Shown here: in pieces, positions 24,520 through 38,100 of the stretch
Layout of the letters: every line of letters starts with the position of its first letter
Numbering within the stretch: position 1 is the stretch's first letter
NCBI RefSeq assembly: GCF_018687715.1
Contig: NC_056764.1
Location: 4,590,501 to 4,654,500, forward strand
Length of the DNA: 64,000 nucleotides
Source: Carya illinoinensis
Lineage: Eukaryota > Streptophyta > Magnoliopsida > Fagales > Juglandaceae
Direction of reading: 5' to 3'
Position numbers and translations under genes: made by a program
The notes under the pieces: model-generated
What the model was told of the DNA's origin: nothing
Database searches by the model: none
Seen by the model: only the letters and a program-made list of their open reading frames with translations

Positions 24520-24692
24520 AGAGTTTTGCTATATACAAGCACAGTCGCGTACTAATCTGTGTACTGATACTGATTCATTCATACTTAGAATTTAAATTAA
24601 CACTGTTTTCAATAAAATCTACTTTTTGACCAATCACATCACATTGGTGTACAGATTAGTGCACAATTATGCTTGCAACTATATTTTCCCAT
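24520..24692. mobile_element. Foldback MITE, family 2
   Basis: The left arm GAGTTTTGCTATATACAAGC plus GTACTAATCTGTGTAC is mirrored on the right by GTACAGATTAGTGCAC followed by GCTTGCAACTATATTTT. The middle has TTAAATTAACACTG and TTTTCAATAAAATCTACTTT. A diverged copy with the same order of blocks lies at 42297-42466. Non-coding. Confidence 0.65.
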
Positions 24693-24744
24693 ATATATAT
24701 ATATGTATATGCACGCACACACAAAAGATTTCAATTATATTTAT

Positions 24745-24916
24745 GAGTAAAATTATATATAGTCATAAAATATATAAATATCGTGTAATCATTTTTAAAA
24801 AAAAATCAAGTTCATAATTAACAAATTAATTTCTTTTTATATGAATTATTTATTTATTTATTTTTAAATAATTTCACGATATTTCTATATTTACAACTGC
24901 AACTGTCATTTCTCTA
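24745..24916. mobile_element. Foldback MITE, family 3
   Basis: The element starts GAGTAAAATTATATATAGTC and ends TGCAACTGTCATTTCTCT, whose reverse complement matches the AGAGAAATGA type of end seen at 4490. The interior arms ATATCGTGTAATCATTTTTA and TAAATAATTTCACGATAT are also inverted. Confidence 0.55.
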
Positions 24917-27569
24917 TATTTAATGAATTCTTTTTACTTTTTATTAGTGTGATTGCCTCTCTTTTTGAAACTAGTAGTGACTTTTGCTTGCATGCATTGT
25001 GACACAATTCTTTATATCCAATTAGAAAAAACATGAATTACTTTGGACTTAAAACGCCCAGCTAACACATAATATGTATTCCACTTATTGAACATGATTA
25101 GGTTTAGATATAATAAAAAAAAATGGCAAAGTGCTTACCTACTTCATAAATATGACTAATATTAGGTACAGTTTTAAAATTTACAAGTCTGACGCATTTA
25201 TTTGAAATATATGAATGAATTTTTTCATGCGTATCTCAAATTTGCCTACATTTTATAGGTAATGCGCAAGGCTTATATATCCTATGACTGTATAAATTAT
25301 TTTTCCTTAAATATATTTGTAAAATGTTTTTGTATTTTTATTTTTCCATTTATCAACTAGCATTTAAAATATAGTGAAATAATGTCATGACTACATAATG
25401 GGTTTGGTTTACTAATTAGAATGGTGGGTGACTCGAATGCACGTAGAATAAGTAATTTATCTTTTATTTACACATATAATAATGGGTTTTCAATGAAGAG
25501 GATCTTTTATTTTTGAATTAATGATAGGGAAGAATCGTTTAGCTTTCTTTAATAAAAGATTCACATCTTTCCTACGTACATCAGACAAAAAGCACTTAGA
25601 TAATTACAACATTACAACCTAATACACTATTTAAAGGAAAAATTAATTACATTTTTATATGATTAGATGAGACAACCATGTGCGAGGCCTACTGCAAATA
25701 TGACAATCCTTGAATAAGACCAATAATAAGTTTCTAGACCTTTTATTTTTAGCATCTGTTTAAGAATACAGTTGTTTTCAGATATTATCGTACTACTTTA
25801 TTATTATTTATTATTATTCATAAATCAACTAAGACAAAAAATGGTGGCGAATTTCTTGGCAAAAGCGGGGACCAAAGATAGAATATCAGATTTTATTGGA
25901 TAGAAATTGATGCAAGGTTGTTTTCGGGATTTACTTCGTATGGATAAATTCGGTATTCTTTATATTCGACATTGATATAATTTTTCTTAATTTGTTATTT
26001 GAAAGTCATCGTTGTTCCTCCACCTCAATGAGGGATTCTTAGTAATAAGAGGCCGTGACCTTACTCTTTTAAGTTTAAAAATAATAATAATAATACTAAG
26101 GCGAAAAATGTTATTCTTTATTCTAAATCTTGTCATTTTCAATAATACCGATTGATATGTCATATTTCAAGTAACTTTTCATTCAAATTATAGAATTATA
26201 AAGTCGTCTATATACATGTGTGTATATATATATTAACTTCGATTCTTTTGAATGGGAGACTTGTCTATACATATATAAACAAGTCTTTAATTCGAAGACT
26301 GTCAAAAACAAAAAAGTCTTTAATTCGAAGAGAATCAAAGTTGATGGAAGGTAAGAACAATCGGCACTTAAAACACGTTTTATGTGCATATACAAAATAA
26401 TGCACAAGGCAAAAGAGTATGGGCAAAGCTTGACTATTTTATTGCATAATTAATCGGAGGTCGAGGAGATCAACTTTGACCACTTCAAAGAAAAGATGGC
26501 GTGTTGGTCTGACAACATCTCTTTAGACTGTACACAAATATGTTTGAATGCTTCCACAGCCAGAATTTCAATTCCCCACAATACAGCTATTATTTCAATT
26601 CCCCACAACATTTACTATTGCATTCCAGATCTAAGCTCATTTAATATAATGAAGAGATAATTTACTACCATCTTAATTATCATAAATTAATAAAATAAAA
26701 TGAATATCATGGTCTCTGAAATAAGAAAAATTTTATATATCCTACCATTATCTCACTTTCATCTAACTAAATACAATGACACATTTATTACTATCGAATG
26801 ATCATTTATTGCATAGTTTTTTATCATCTAATGGTGATAAATGTGCAACATCTTATTTAGTAAGAGCATTGTTAATGAATTATGTATATGTAAATGATAT
26901 TTTTGATGAATGTAAAATGAATTTAAATTTTGACCATTTTGTTTATATTAATCTCTATATTGAAATAACTATTTTTTATTATATAACAATAAAATAATAT
27001 AAAATAAGTTTTATTTTAGTTATTCACATCAAATCTCGATATTAAATTATCTATTCATTCATTATATAGTAAGGAGTAATTAATAATTAAAAAATTTAAA
27101 TTTTTTTAATTATTTTATTATTTTATTTTATCATATTTTATTATTCTACCTATTATATATTAATTAGTAATCATATTCTAATTAAATTATAGGTTAAACA
27201 TTTATATTTTTCAATTATTGTACTCCATTTTCTAATCCAACCATATTTTATTCTACCAAACGTTATGAAAATATTCATAAGAGAGAGGGAAAGTTACAAA
27301 AAAATAATTAAATAATGATTTACTCCTTATACAGTAATTATCAAATTTGATTATAGCTTTACATTTACTGTAACTAAAAGCTAAAGAATTTTAAATTAGC
27401 TAATCCAATACAAGCTATTTTTATCTCTAATAGTTAAAATGTTACTTTATTTTTAAATATGGTTATTCCGATAAGTTGGTAACAATGATCTAAGATGAAA
27501 GTAGAATAAAAGTGTAGTGTATAGTATTTACTCTCAAGATAATATTACAATTTCATATAGTAGTTCACA

Positions 27570-27701
27570 GCTACAAGAGTGAAGTCAAGAGCGTGATGGT
27601 CTGATAGCACACGGCTTCCTTCTCCATTTGGATAAATAGAATATGGGTTCGAAACCTCCCTCTCCAATTAAAAAAAAAAAAAAAAAAGGGCTACAAGAGT
27701 G
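27570..27701 (+). mobile_element. SINE with perfect 12-bp target-site duplication
   Basis: The 12-mer GCTACAAGAGTG flanks the element at 27570-27581 and 27690-27701. The body (27582-27689, about 108 bp) has a tRNA-like box A region (TGATGGTCTGATAGCAC), a good box B (GGGTTCGAAACC at about 27645-27656) and a poly(A) tail of about 18. Short length, both internal RNA polymerase III boxes, the A-tail and the direct repeat together identify a tRNA-derived SINE. It is intergenic, 830 bp upstream of the cytochrome b5 reductase start. Confidence 0.88.
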
Positions 27702-28532
27702 CAGGTATTAAAGCCAATTATGCTGTCTAGTGGAAAAGGAAGTATGCTAATTACAAAGAATATCCAAAGTAATCAAGAGCATATTACTTAAACGACACTC
27801 TTATTTAATTCTCTATCATATACCATTCTCAAAATCATATCCCACCAAGTTCCAACAAAACTATTATTTATTATCCTATTAATCATCATCACATAAAAAT
27901 ATGATAATAAATCATTTTCTAATTATTATAAATCACATGAAAGGATAATAATTTAAAAAAAAAATGATAAATAACACTTCAAGCCCACTTTAAAAGTTGG
28001 ATCTGGCCCAACCTAGCCCTGGCCTAGAATTCGTTGTCAGTGGATTGGATTTAATCAAATCTTCCGGTTGGGCTTGATTTCATGCCCAAACCCAAATTCA
28101 TGAACAAGGCCTCAATTTCCAAGTTACGTCGATTTTGTGGAGAAGACGAAGGGAGGGAGATTGGTCAGTGGACATTGAAGGCGAATGGAGGAAAGGAAGA
28201 CGAGGGTTGAAAGCTAGGATGGAAACAAAACAAATTGAAGTGCACTGTTTTGATACGCATCAAAACGCCCCGTTTCATTTTCCGGGAGGGTAACGATTTC
28301 CCCGCAGTTCCAGTTGCCTACAGCTTTTTTCTTATTAAAAATAGAGAGAAGAAATGTGAAAGACTACTTCTTCTGATGATCCCTTGCTTGATTCCTTCTG
28401 TAACACTTTTACAAACCTACTTTGAGTCCATGAAGGGAGAAGAATGAGGAGAACAAAGCAAAGCATAAAATGGACATAGCTATTTAATACCCATCATCTC
28501 TGTTGTAATCTGTTAAAAAGTTGCTTGCAAAA

Positions 28533-31500
28533 ATGTTTGAGTTACCGTACAATGTGACCTTTGAGTCTCTCAAAATGGAGCTCATGCAAATTCCCTATGC
28601 CCACCTGCTCAGGATAGCCATTGCTCTATCTTTGGTGGCCATATCTACTGCCTATTTATATTTCACCAAGAAACCCAAAGGTATGATTTGTCTCTTCTAA
28701 TTATCCATAGATTGATTAAAAATAAATAAAAATAAAGGTGTTATGATGTTCTAACAAAGTAAGTATTAGGTACTCTTGAAATGCGGACACATGATACTCC
28801 CGTTCTATCACAGAATGTCATGTGAGTTAAAATTGTTTATATAAATTTATGTGTAATAATATATGCTTGTAGGCATTTCCCCGTGAATATATACTCAACA
28901 TATTAACTAGTAAAGGATTTTGTGTAATACCTTTTTCTGATAAGTAATAAAGGTAGATGGTGTATGAGATTTTATATTGTTTGAAGTATTGCTACTCATA
29001 AGCCCCATACACCACACACCTCATATTTTTTATTTTTTTAAATATTTTTAATTTTTTTTTAGATTTATTCTTTTTAAACTAATTCAATTTTTCTATTCAT
29101 TATTCATATACCAAACATTTGATAAAATAAAAAAATAAAAAAATTTTAAAAAATAGATGGTGTGTGGTGTATGGGCTTATATTTAAAATTTTTCTTTAAA
29201 ATATAAATTATGTGCCTTGGGCCTTCTATTAAGAACATTACATTTTGGCTCAATAATAAAGTTGATTCCCTAGAGGTGTAGATAAGAGGTGATGGGTTCC
29301 ACTGTATCCACCGACTTAAGTTTGACAACGCCAAACTCCTAAGAAGGAAAGTGTTTATTTCATAGATATTACTGGCACTCAGGTTATTTACTAAAATAGG
29401 AATTTATTATTTTTTTTAAAGAGACGAAAGTCACCTATCAATAAATGACCTCCTCTAAATTTTATTAAAAACCTTCACTTATAGAGGAGGAATATTGTTG
29501 TAACAGAATAAAATCACGACCAACAAATAAAAAAGTCACAAACAACAATTGATGCCACTAACTTCCAACATAAAGAATACCTAACTTATTCGTACGTAAA
29601 AGACTTCTAAATCTTCCCAACCTAACATCTTCCCCAAAAAGATCCAAGGTCCCACCACTAACACCAAGTTTAGCCAAAAAATCAACTATCATATTAGCCT
29701 CTCTAAACAAAAATTGAAATTGAACATTAAGCTTGCTAAAAAGACCTGAAGCTTCCTCCCAAAAATCTCAAAGATACCAATAATTACAAACACTTGAGAC
29801 AAACCATCCCACTAGACTCCGACTCCACCACAAAATTCCTCAAACCAAGTTGCTTGCACATCTGAAGACTATCAAGTACTTCTCGACATTCTGCAATAGT
29901 ATCAGTGGCATGACCACAACAATGAGCAAAACCACACAAAGCACAACCATGGTCATCTCTAACAATGTCCCCTTCGCCGGACAACCCAGGATTACTACAA
30001 GAACCCCCGTCAACATTTAGTTTCACCATCCCAGCCTCCGGCAGCACCCATGCAATATATTGTGGCATTTTACCCTCCACATCCACCTTAGGGCAATTTA
30101 AATCTATCAAAACCGAAACATCATGGGGCCTAATTTTTTAAACTTACGCACCATGCCTAAAGATTATAAAATAAAACATTTTACCATATGAATAACATTC
30201 TTCCAATCAAAATTCAACCCCTCCATATGTGCAACGAGATCTCCAAAATGCCCAAGAAATAAAAATAGGAATGGCACCACGTAACCAACGCAGGTGAAGA
30301 CTGCGAAGCACGGCGCCACTAGATATTCATCAACCAGTCCAAACCCATGTGGATGGCAAATGAATCCCAAAAATCGCTGCAAAATAATCACAAACCTTCC
30401 TTGCCCCTCCCCTCACAAAAAATATGATCCACAGACTCCACTTGCGGAGAGAGAGAACATTGACATTTCGAAACAATTGGGATACCGTGATAAATTGGCA
30501 ACTTTTTATCATTACCTCTCTAATACCTATAAATTGGCAACTATTTCATATGTAAAACAACAAACCTCCATTAACCAATTTTCCTAAAACTTGTCACTCC
30601 ACTGCACCTATCCCTTCAAGGATGTCAACATCTAACCACCACTTTGAATTAATTTACCAACACCAACAACATTACTTACCTCCTTTGTTATATATGGAAA
30701 GAAATGGATATCAAATTTCTGAAATATATTTTCGTACACATAGAAATTGTCAATCACGAAGGATCCATGCATTTGTCAACTTTAGTGAAATTTTATTATT
30801 CCTGATACTTGATGATCAATAAAAAATGGGTGTGAACTCCTTTATCAAGCAAGTACACGATAAATTGTCAAACTTTAACAATTTGCATACTCATTATGAT
30901 CTAACTGTTAGGATTGTGCTATACATGTACTATTTTTCATCGAAGTGAATGGTCAGATTTTGACCAAATGTGTAAATTATCAAAATTTGATGGTCTAAGG
31001 CTGAGATTTGACAATTTTGGTAGTTTAGGATGCAATTGAGATGGCGGTGGTAATTCAGATGTGCAAAACGTTAATTTCCTGTTTTTTGTTTTTCAAGTTT
31101 TCTTATGGTCTTAAATTCCTTCTTTGCATGCCGGATGACTGTTCTGGTGATGTCTGTTCAGGTTGTTTAGATCCTGACAAGTTCAACGAATTCAAACTTG
31201 TTAAGAAAACTCAGCTAAGCCAGAATACTGCAAGGTTCAGATTTAGTCTTCCTACACCCACTTCAGTATTGGGTCTTCCCGTCGGACAACATATAATTTG
31301 CAGGTTCAGTAACTGATTCTGTCAGTGTCAATGATTTCAGAATTGCAAGGCATTTGTCTTCTGCATAACTCTGATGTTTTATTGCTGTGAATAAACACTT
31401 CAAAAGTTCTCTGAGGCTTTGAAACCTTCTTGAAATATAGATTATGGGTGCTGAGAACTCATAATCATAAATTAAGCAAATTCATGAGTCCTCTGCATGA

Positions 31501-32644
31501 TGTATGAACTATCTTTTGATAAATTGAGTTATTTGTTTGCTCATTTTGTTAATTTCTCCAGTTAAGCTTATTGAATATGATTGTTCCAACTGTTTTTTGA
31601 ACTTTCTTTAGTAAATCCTCAAAACTTAGTTGTCTGTATATACAAATAATGGACATCTAGTTGATGCGACAAGTGACAAAAACTGAAATCTAACGAGTGT
31701 TCCCTGGTTAAGCAGAGGAAAGGATAACCAAGGTGAAGAAGTGACTAGACCATATACACCAATTACTTTGGACTCTAATGTTGGTTACTTTGAACTGGTT
31801 GTAAAGGTATATCCCATCATCTCCCTTTCATATCTAAGAACATATCTTTGCTCATTCATTTCAGTGTTATTCAGCAGAACTCAGTTTCTCATTTTGATTT
31901 TTCCTGTAAAAGATGTATCCCAAGGGCAAGATGTCCCACCATTTCAGAGAGCTAAAAGAAGGCGATTACCTGTCTGTGAAGGGCCCCAAGGTACATATTC
32001 TATATTTTGGGGGATACCCACTTGTTAAGCAATGTATTACATACACGTGGATGTTGGTATCTAATACAGTTAATAGTGTTAGCCATGGAAATGCTGATAG
32101 ATTGTTTAGAACTTCTGTTATGTACACGGAGTTGACACCTTGAAGTTGCTGATAATATTAGGTATGAACTCCAGTTACCCTTCATTGCAAATTCCTGTCA
32201 AATATGGTTGCGAGGACTATGCAAATCATTGCAAAACCTTTCATAAATCACACTGTTGACTGGTGAAATGGAACTCTTACCATATGTAGGTTTTAAACAA
32301 CTAGTAGCGATGACTTTGCCTTCAAAATGTTGTGAACAAAACCATTTAAGCTACCCATTTTGGACCATATCCACTTCGGTTGTACATTAGATCCTACCCC
32401 ATTATCTTAAGCAACAGTGGGAGCTACAAATGTATGCCTAAGTCAGTTGGTATTATGTATTGCATACTCATTAGAACCGAGATTTTTAAATTCTCTGTTT
32501 TTGCATTTTATGAGTTAAATTTTCGTGCTTAAAAGGGGCGCTTTAAATACAAACCTGGCCAAGCTCGAGCTTTTGGAATGCTTGCAGGTGGCTCTGGCAT
32601 AACCCCAATGTTTCAGGTACACATGTGAGCATTTAAAAAGCGGA

Positions 32645-32675
<31 letters not shown>

Positions 32676-34200
32676 CCTGTTTAGTGCTCTGATTGGTATT
32701 ATTGATCTTATCAAGCATTTTGTTGATTTAAACGTTCTTATCTCTACTTCTCTTTCTTTGTTTCTTTGTCATTCCTTTTGTTTCCAGCTCATTCGAGCCA
32801 TACTAGAAAACCCGAAAGATAAGACCAATGTGCATCTTATGTATGCCAATGTCACCCTAGATGACATTCTATTGAAGGTAATTTGCTTGCTTCATTTTCT
32901 TCCCTTATAGATGAGTGTGCAGTGCACTAGATTTTCTTTACTGGATGAATTAGAAAAAAAAATTGTTCAACCAAACAGATAGTACACCTGTCAGAATCAT
33001 TTACAAGACCTTTGTAGCAGGGCACTCCAAACGGCAGAAACATAAATAAGACAAAGCAAATTACACAGAGAAAGACATCAATGGAAACAAACTAAATGTA
33101 ATTGGAAACAGCAATAGCAATTCCTTAGCTTTGACAGAGTCTGGTTGATTCGTTCTGCATCCAAGTTGTCCTCATAATATGAAATTTTCTTTTAGAACTA
33201 TATCTTATGTACCTTTTCTGCAATGGGTAATGATACACCACCAACCTATTTATAACTTATAAACAATTTTAAATATAATAATAGTTTTTTATTATATTTA
33301 AACACATCAAATCATCAATAAAGTCAAAATAAAATTTAAAATAATATTACTTTTATACATAGTTGTATACAAATTGTAAATAAAAAGTAAGTTTATCATT
33401 TTCCTTCTGCAATTCTTGCATATAAAAGAAGATGTACCACATATAAAACTATTAAAAAGAAATAATACGGGTCACGGAGTTTCACTTTAAGTTACATATG
33501 ATAGACATGAGGGTCTTTATCATTCTACCACTTTTTCAATATCAGACACATTCAATCTCTTTCTCCAAGTCTTTTGAGTTAACTGTCTCTTGATTCATTA
33601 TTTTCTCTGATGTAGTAATGATGAGAGTGCATTTTTTTTTTTATGGACTTTCTGCAGGAAGAGCTAGATGCCTTCGCTAGAAATTTCCCTAACCGTTTCA
33701 ATGTCTTCTATGTCTTGAATCAGGTCAGTTCCTTTGGTACAACATTTCCTTCAAATTTCTCTCTTTTTAGATGTGCTAACGAAACACTGGCAAAAGATAT
33801 CCCCTTTATTTCAAAAAAAAAAAAAAAAAAAGGAAATCCCCCTAGTGTAAGTATGTGTCAAATCTTTATCACTGATGCTCACTCTATCCCATAATTGCCA
33901 GCCTCCTGTGCCATGGAATGGTGGCGTTGGGTTTATAACCAAGGAAATGATTCAAACCCATTGCCCAGCACCGGCCCCAGATGTTCAGGTTAGTTCCCCA
34001 ATTTTTATATTTATTTCAAACGAAAACTTGCTAAAGTTCCTTCTCATTCTCATGACACTTGCTTTCTAACTTGCACTCCTCACTCGGCTAAAACTAATTA
34101 TTTGCAGATTCTGAGGTGCGGTCCACCAGCCATGAACAAGGCCATGAAAGCTCACCTTGATGCACTTGAATACACATCAGACATGCAGTTCGAGTTCTGA
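28533..34200 (+). CDS. CBR1: NADH-cytochrome b5 reductase 1
   Basis: Nine exons: 28533-28680, 31162-31303, 31716-31806, 31913-31990, 32536-32616, 32788-32877, 33658-33723, 33902-33988 and 34108-34200, encoding 291 residues. The start [12 protein letters not shown] precedes one membrane helix (about 25-45, [16 protein letters not shown]), the usual ER or outer-membrane anchor. The FAD domain shows TRPYTPIT and [11 protein letters not shown]. The NADH domain shows [10 protein letters not shown] and [11 protein letters not shown], and the protein ends QFEF. The enzyme passes electrons from NADH to cytochrome b5 for fatty-acid desaturation and hydroxylation. It is about 10 residues longer than Arabidopsis CBR1, chiefly at the N-terminus, so an internal start at residue 15 or 18 is a minor alternative. 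Intron 1 is 2.5 kb and contains an antisense LINE fragment. All phases agree. Confidence 0.95.
29408..30610 (-). mobile_element. Decayed LINE 3' part with RNase H domain, antisense in CBR1 intron 1
   Basis: On the minus strand the segment at 29784-30110 encodes a plant LINE-type RNase H domain: [18 protein letters not shown], then VRDDHG and [10 protein letters not shown]. The third acidic site reads VESES where the usual motif ends ESDS. Upstream (about 30330-30512) are remains of the reverse-transcriptase-associated zinc finger ([14 protein letters not shown]) broken by stops and frame changes. A short T-run at 29411-29417 on the plus strand could be the LINE's A-tail. Most of the reverse transcriptase is missing, so this is a 5'-truncated, inactive copy. 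The boundaries are approximate. Confidence 0.75.
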
Positions 34201-35164
34201 TTTACTGCCCTTCCTTTGTTCTTTCGTTTTCATGTGTTCTTATGTACAACCGACACTTTAACTCGTGCTTTGTCACTAAAAAACAGCATCACATAAAGGA
34301 TGATAACTAAGTGTGAATTGAACAACTCGTGGAATAAGTTTACAATCAGATAAAACTGTTTCTGATTGCAAAAATTCCCTGTGCTCGATTGGCACGGGAG
34401 ACAAAGGGAAAAAAATATATATATACCAATTCTGATGTTTTCTTTTAATTATTTTCCTAGGGATGATTGACTAGAAAATCTAAATCTACTTGGCTAAGTC
34501 GGCAAGTATTTATGCATAAAGATGCAAATGCAGCCACAACCATTGGAATATTCCTCTTGATTATTGAGTTGACAAGATTGGAGCGTTCATCCTTCTTACG
34601 TTTACAGCTTTCTCGTGGAATTTAAAGAAATTAAACGCTATCACTAGCATATATTGTCACTGGTGTGAGTCAAGATTGATGGAGCCTTTTTCAACACCGA
34701 AAAAGGAAGAAAATTTGATGTCCCGTTTCAATTGGAATGCATGCTCTGAATCTTCCCTTGAAAGCTTGACAGATATGAACTACCTATTCGTCTGGCAAAG
34801 AGATTTTAAATGCTAGATAAATGTATGATGCACACTTCTGAGTTCTGTATCTCTAATGTGGGAAGTAGCTTTTGATATGCGAACTCTAATTGATAAGAAC
34901 TACCTCCATCCTACAATCCTATATAATGTGCAGGGACAGCGAACTTCGTGATAAAGGTCATTCTGCCGATATTTTTCAAACACATAAGAAAGGTGTGCCC
35001 TCTGTGCATCCATATATAAACAGAAAGAGGTAGAGTTCTTGAGGCAGATTGCGGGTTTGCTCGATATATTTTTTCATCCCCAGTTCTATTACATTCTTAA
35101 CGTTTTAAGACAACCTGCACTCTACATCTAGCAGTACCACGCTCAAGAGGGACAAGAGTTTATT
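34201..35164. other. Convergent 3' spacer between CBR1 and NUFIP
   Basis: The two genes converge here. I see no gene, repeat or strong poly(A) signal in this ~960 bp. It is probably two 3' UTRs and a short spacer. A small TA tract lies near 34415. Confidence 0.55.
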
Positions 35165-38100
35165 CTAGTCAATGATTTCACCCTCTTCTTCCTCGGGACT
35201 CTCAATTCCCACACCAATACTCCCTTCTCTCCTAACAAAGCAGGACACTTTTTTCACTTGTGCATCAATTTTTACATCAGCATTGTTGTTGCCTTCATTT
35301 TCATCATCATGACGATCTTCACTCTCACCACCATCATCTTCAGCATCTTCACCATCACTCTCACCATCATCGTTTTCAGCATCTTTACCCATGGCTGATG
35401 ATTTCTCTTCAATTGCATCATCCTCACACCAACTTTCATTAACTATTACCAAAGGAAATTTAAGAGGCTTATCCGGCCAATCTTTGAAGAAAGAGTTCAT
35501 CACCATGAACCTAAAAACCTGCAGCATGCGGCGTTTATCTCTACCTATATCTGCACTCAGAAGCTTCTGCAGTAGTGTTGGCATTCTCTTGTTCAAAGAA
35601 GGGACGTTAGATGAATCCTTGTCTTCATTGTGAACAACAGATGAATCCTTCTCCTCTAGCCTCTGTCTCTTAGCAAGCCGATCTTTTTTGTTGCATCTCC
35701 CCCTTTTATTAAACTTGTTTTGGAATCTCCCCTTCTTATTCAACTGCCTTTTGTTCTCTTCCCTTCCATGCCCTCGCTTCTCTGTATCTGACAGATAGTG
35801 GGATGGTACCTCTGCGACTTCAACTCCCAATTCAGCTTGCTTTGCTAAAATCTCCTTGAGTTGCTGGCAATTGACATTATAAGACATTTAATTCTACACA
35901 GCAAACAAGTTTATAGAAATATATATATATATATATATATATTTGACAAGAAAATTATAGAAATATATATATGTATGTATAACTGAAAACTATTAGTAAC
36001 CAGAAAAAAAACTAACATAGACCAATGAGAAAATGAAATGCCAAGTATGGATGTTTTAGACATTTCTCTCTCCTTCCTTTTCCCCCTTTCAGGGAGAGAA
36101 ATATAGTTTCTACATGTTTCACGAAAAAGAAATATGCATGTCATTTCCTGGGCTCTCTAATTAAATCGACTTTATCAATAGAGGGGGAAAGATTACCTGG
36201 GGTCTTCAGTCTGCCGAGGACCCTTAATATTTGAATATCTTTATCCGTAAAATGAGGCACTATAGGTTCTACAGTTTTATAGGGAACAAAAAAAGAAAAA
36301 GCAAAAAAGCCAACAAACATAAACAGCATGGTACAAACCTACTTCAGAGTGAGACTGGAGATTGCCAAAGGAAACCCTTTGGTATCATCTTGTGAGACAT
36401 AAAAACAAGTTCCCTGAGCATTTATGTTTTGATAATAGACATATTGGTAGTGAATAATTATAAGGTATTAAAGAAACATAGCTACGATCACTATAACTCT
36501 TAAGCACATCAAGCTCCAACACCTGTAACTAATTATCCTCCAGTTTCTTCTTTTTATGAATTTTTTTAAGATGTTAAATCTTTGGTCAGAGGGAAGGAAA
36601 TGGAGCACGCAAAGAGGGTGGAAGCGAAACTACCTTTTCTTCATGTGTTTATTGTCCGCACAAAGAATAATATTAGAGAAAGTAATTGGTGGGCTCAAAT
36701 ACACTAACAACTTTTTCTATAAGCATAAACGCCAAAAGAGATTTTAAAATAAACTCTCTGCTCGCAAGCCTTTCTTTCCATCTCACCAAACCCCTTCTCC
36801 CATTCACTCATTCCATTTCCATCCTACCATAAAGGTAAACACCTTTCTCTTCCTCACCCATTTCCCCTTTCCTTCCTTGCACTCCAACCAAATGATTAAG
36901 ACTGTTGGGACGTTATTAAGGAAGACCTAATGAAGGTCTTTCAGGAGTTTTTCAGGCTTGGAAGGTTTGAAAAAAGTCTTAACACCACGTTCCTTGCTTT
37001 GATTCCCAAGAAGGTGGGGGCGATAGAGATTAAGGAGTTTCGGCCTATTAGTCTAGTGAATGGGGTGTATAAGATAATTTCCAAGGTACTTGCGGACAGA
37101 TTGAGTGAGGTGATGGGGAAGATTGTTACACAACCTCAAAATGCTTTCGTTAAAGGAAGACAGATTCTGAATGCGGTGTTAATTGCTAATGAATGCCTTG
37201 ATAGTCGATTGAAAGCTAGGAAAATAGGGATCATGTGCAAACTCGACATGAAAAAGGCATATGACCATGTAAACTGGGACTTCCTCCTTCATTTATTTAG
37301 GAGGTGTGGTTTGGGGAAGCGATGGAGGGCCTGGATCCATTGGTGCATATCTTTGGCAAAGTTCTCTATATTGTTGAATGGAGTCTCAGTGGGTTTCTTC
37401 CAGAGCTCACGTGGATTGAGACAAAGGGGCCCGTTATCTCCCTTGCTATTCGTCATAGTCATGAAGGCTCTAAGCAGGATGTTTTCGGCATTGGTTGAAA
37501 ACGGTTTTATAGCAGGTTTCCCAATCGAAACCCCGGATAGGGGTATTATTAATATTTCCCACTTATTGTTTGCAGATGATACATTGATTATGTGCGAAGC
37601 TGACCAAAGCCAAGTTCAAGTTCTAAAGGCCTTACTCTTTTGATTTGAGGCAGTCTCTGGTTTGAAGGTAAATCTGGAAAAATCAGAATTGGTGCCAATT
37701 AGGCTAGTCCCTAATATTTGCCACTTTGCAAGAACTTTGGGTTGTAAGACAACTTCTTTCCCTATGACTTACTTGGGACTTCCATTGAGGAGTGCCTTGG
37801 GGGCTTCTTCGATATGAGATACAGTGATTGAGAAAATAGAGCGGCGATTGGCGGGGTGGAAAAGAATGTACTTGTCAAAAGGTAGAATGATTACCTTGAT
37901 AAAGAGTACACTATCTAACCTACCTACCTATTTCTTATCTCTATTCCCAATACCAGTAAGTGTGGCAGCCGGTATTGAGAAACTCCAACGAGAATTTTTT
38001 GTGGGGGGGTTTGGGGAATGAGTTCAAGTTTCACTTTGTTAAGTGAAAGCAGGTGTGCCGTTCTATTCCGGTGGGAGGTCTGGGGGTTAGAAATCTAAGG

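Larger units (their letters stand above)
22888..28532. other. Divergent intergenic region between flippase and cytochrome b5 reductase
   Basis: The two genes are transcribed away from this 5.6 kb. The first ~700 bp is relatively GC-rich, with purine and pyrimidine blocks, and probably holds the flippase leader and promoter. The last ~450 bp is similarly richer and probably the leader of the reductase gene. Between them the DNA is very AT-rich with MITEs (24520-24692, 24745-24916) and a SINE (27582-27689). No coding gene was recognised; small frames on both strands look random. Confidence 0.65.

Noticed and set aside
36141..36329. 62-codon minus-strand frame in the NUFIP intron as a separate gene
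   Set aside because: Starts in a T-rich tract, matches no family and is flanked by splice-like signals; kept only as a weak exon-like note.
37304..37498. Second plus-strand frame within the LINE reverse transcriptase
   Set aside because: Shadow of the reverse transcriptase frame that holds the conserved motifs.
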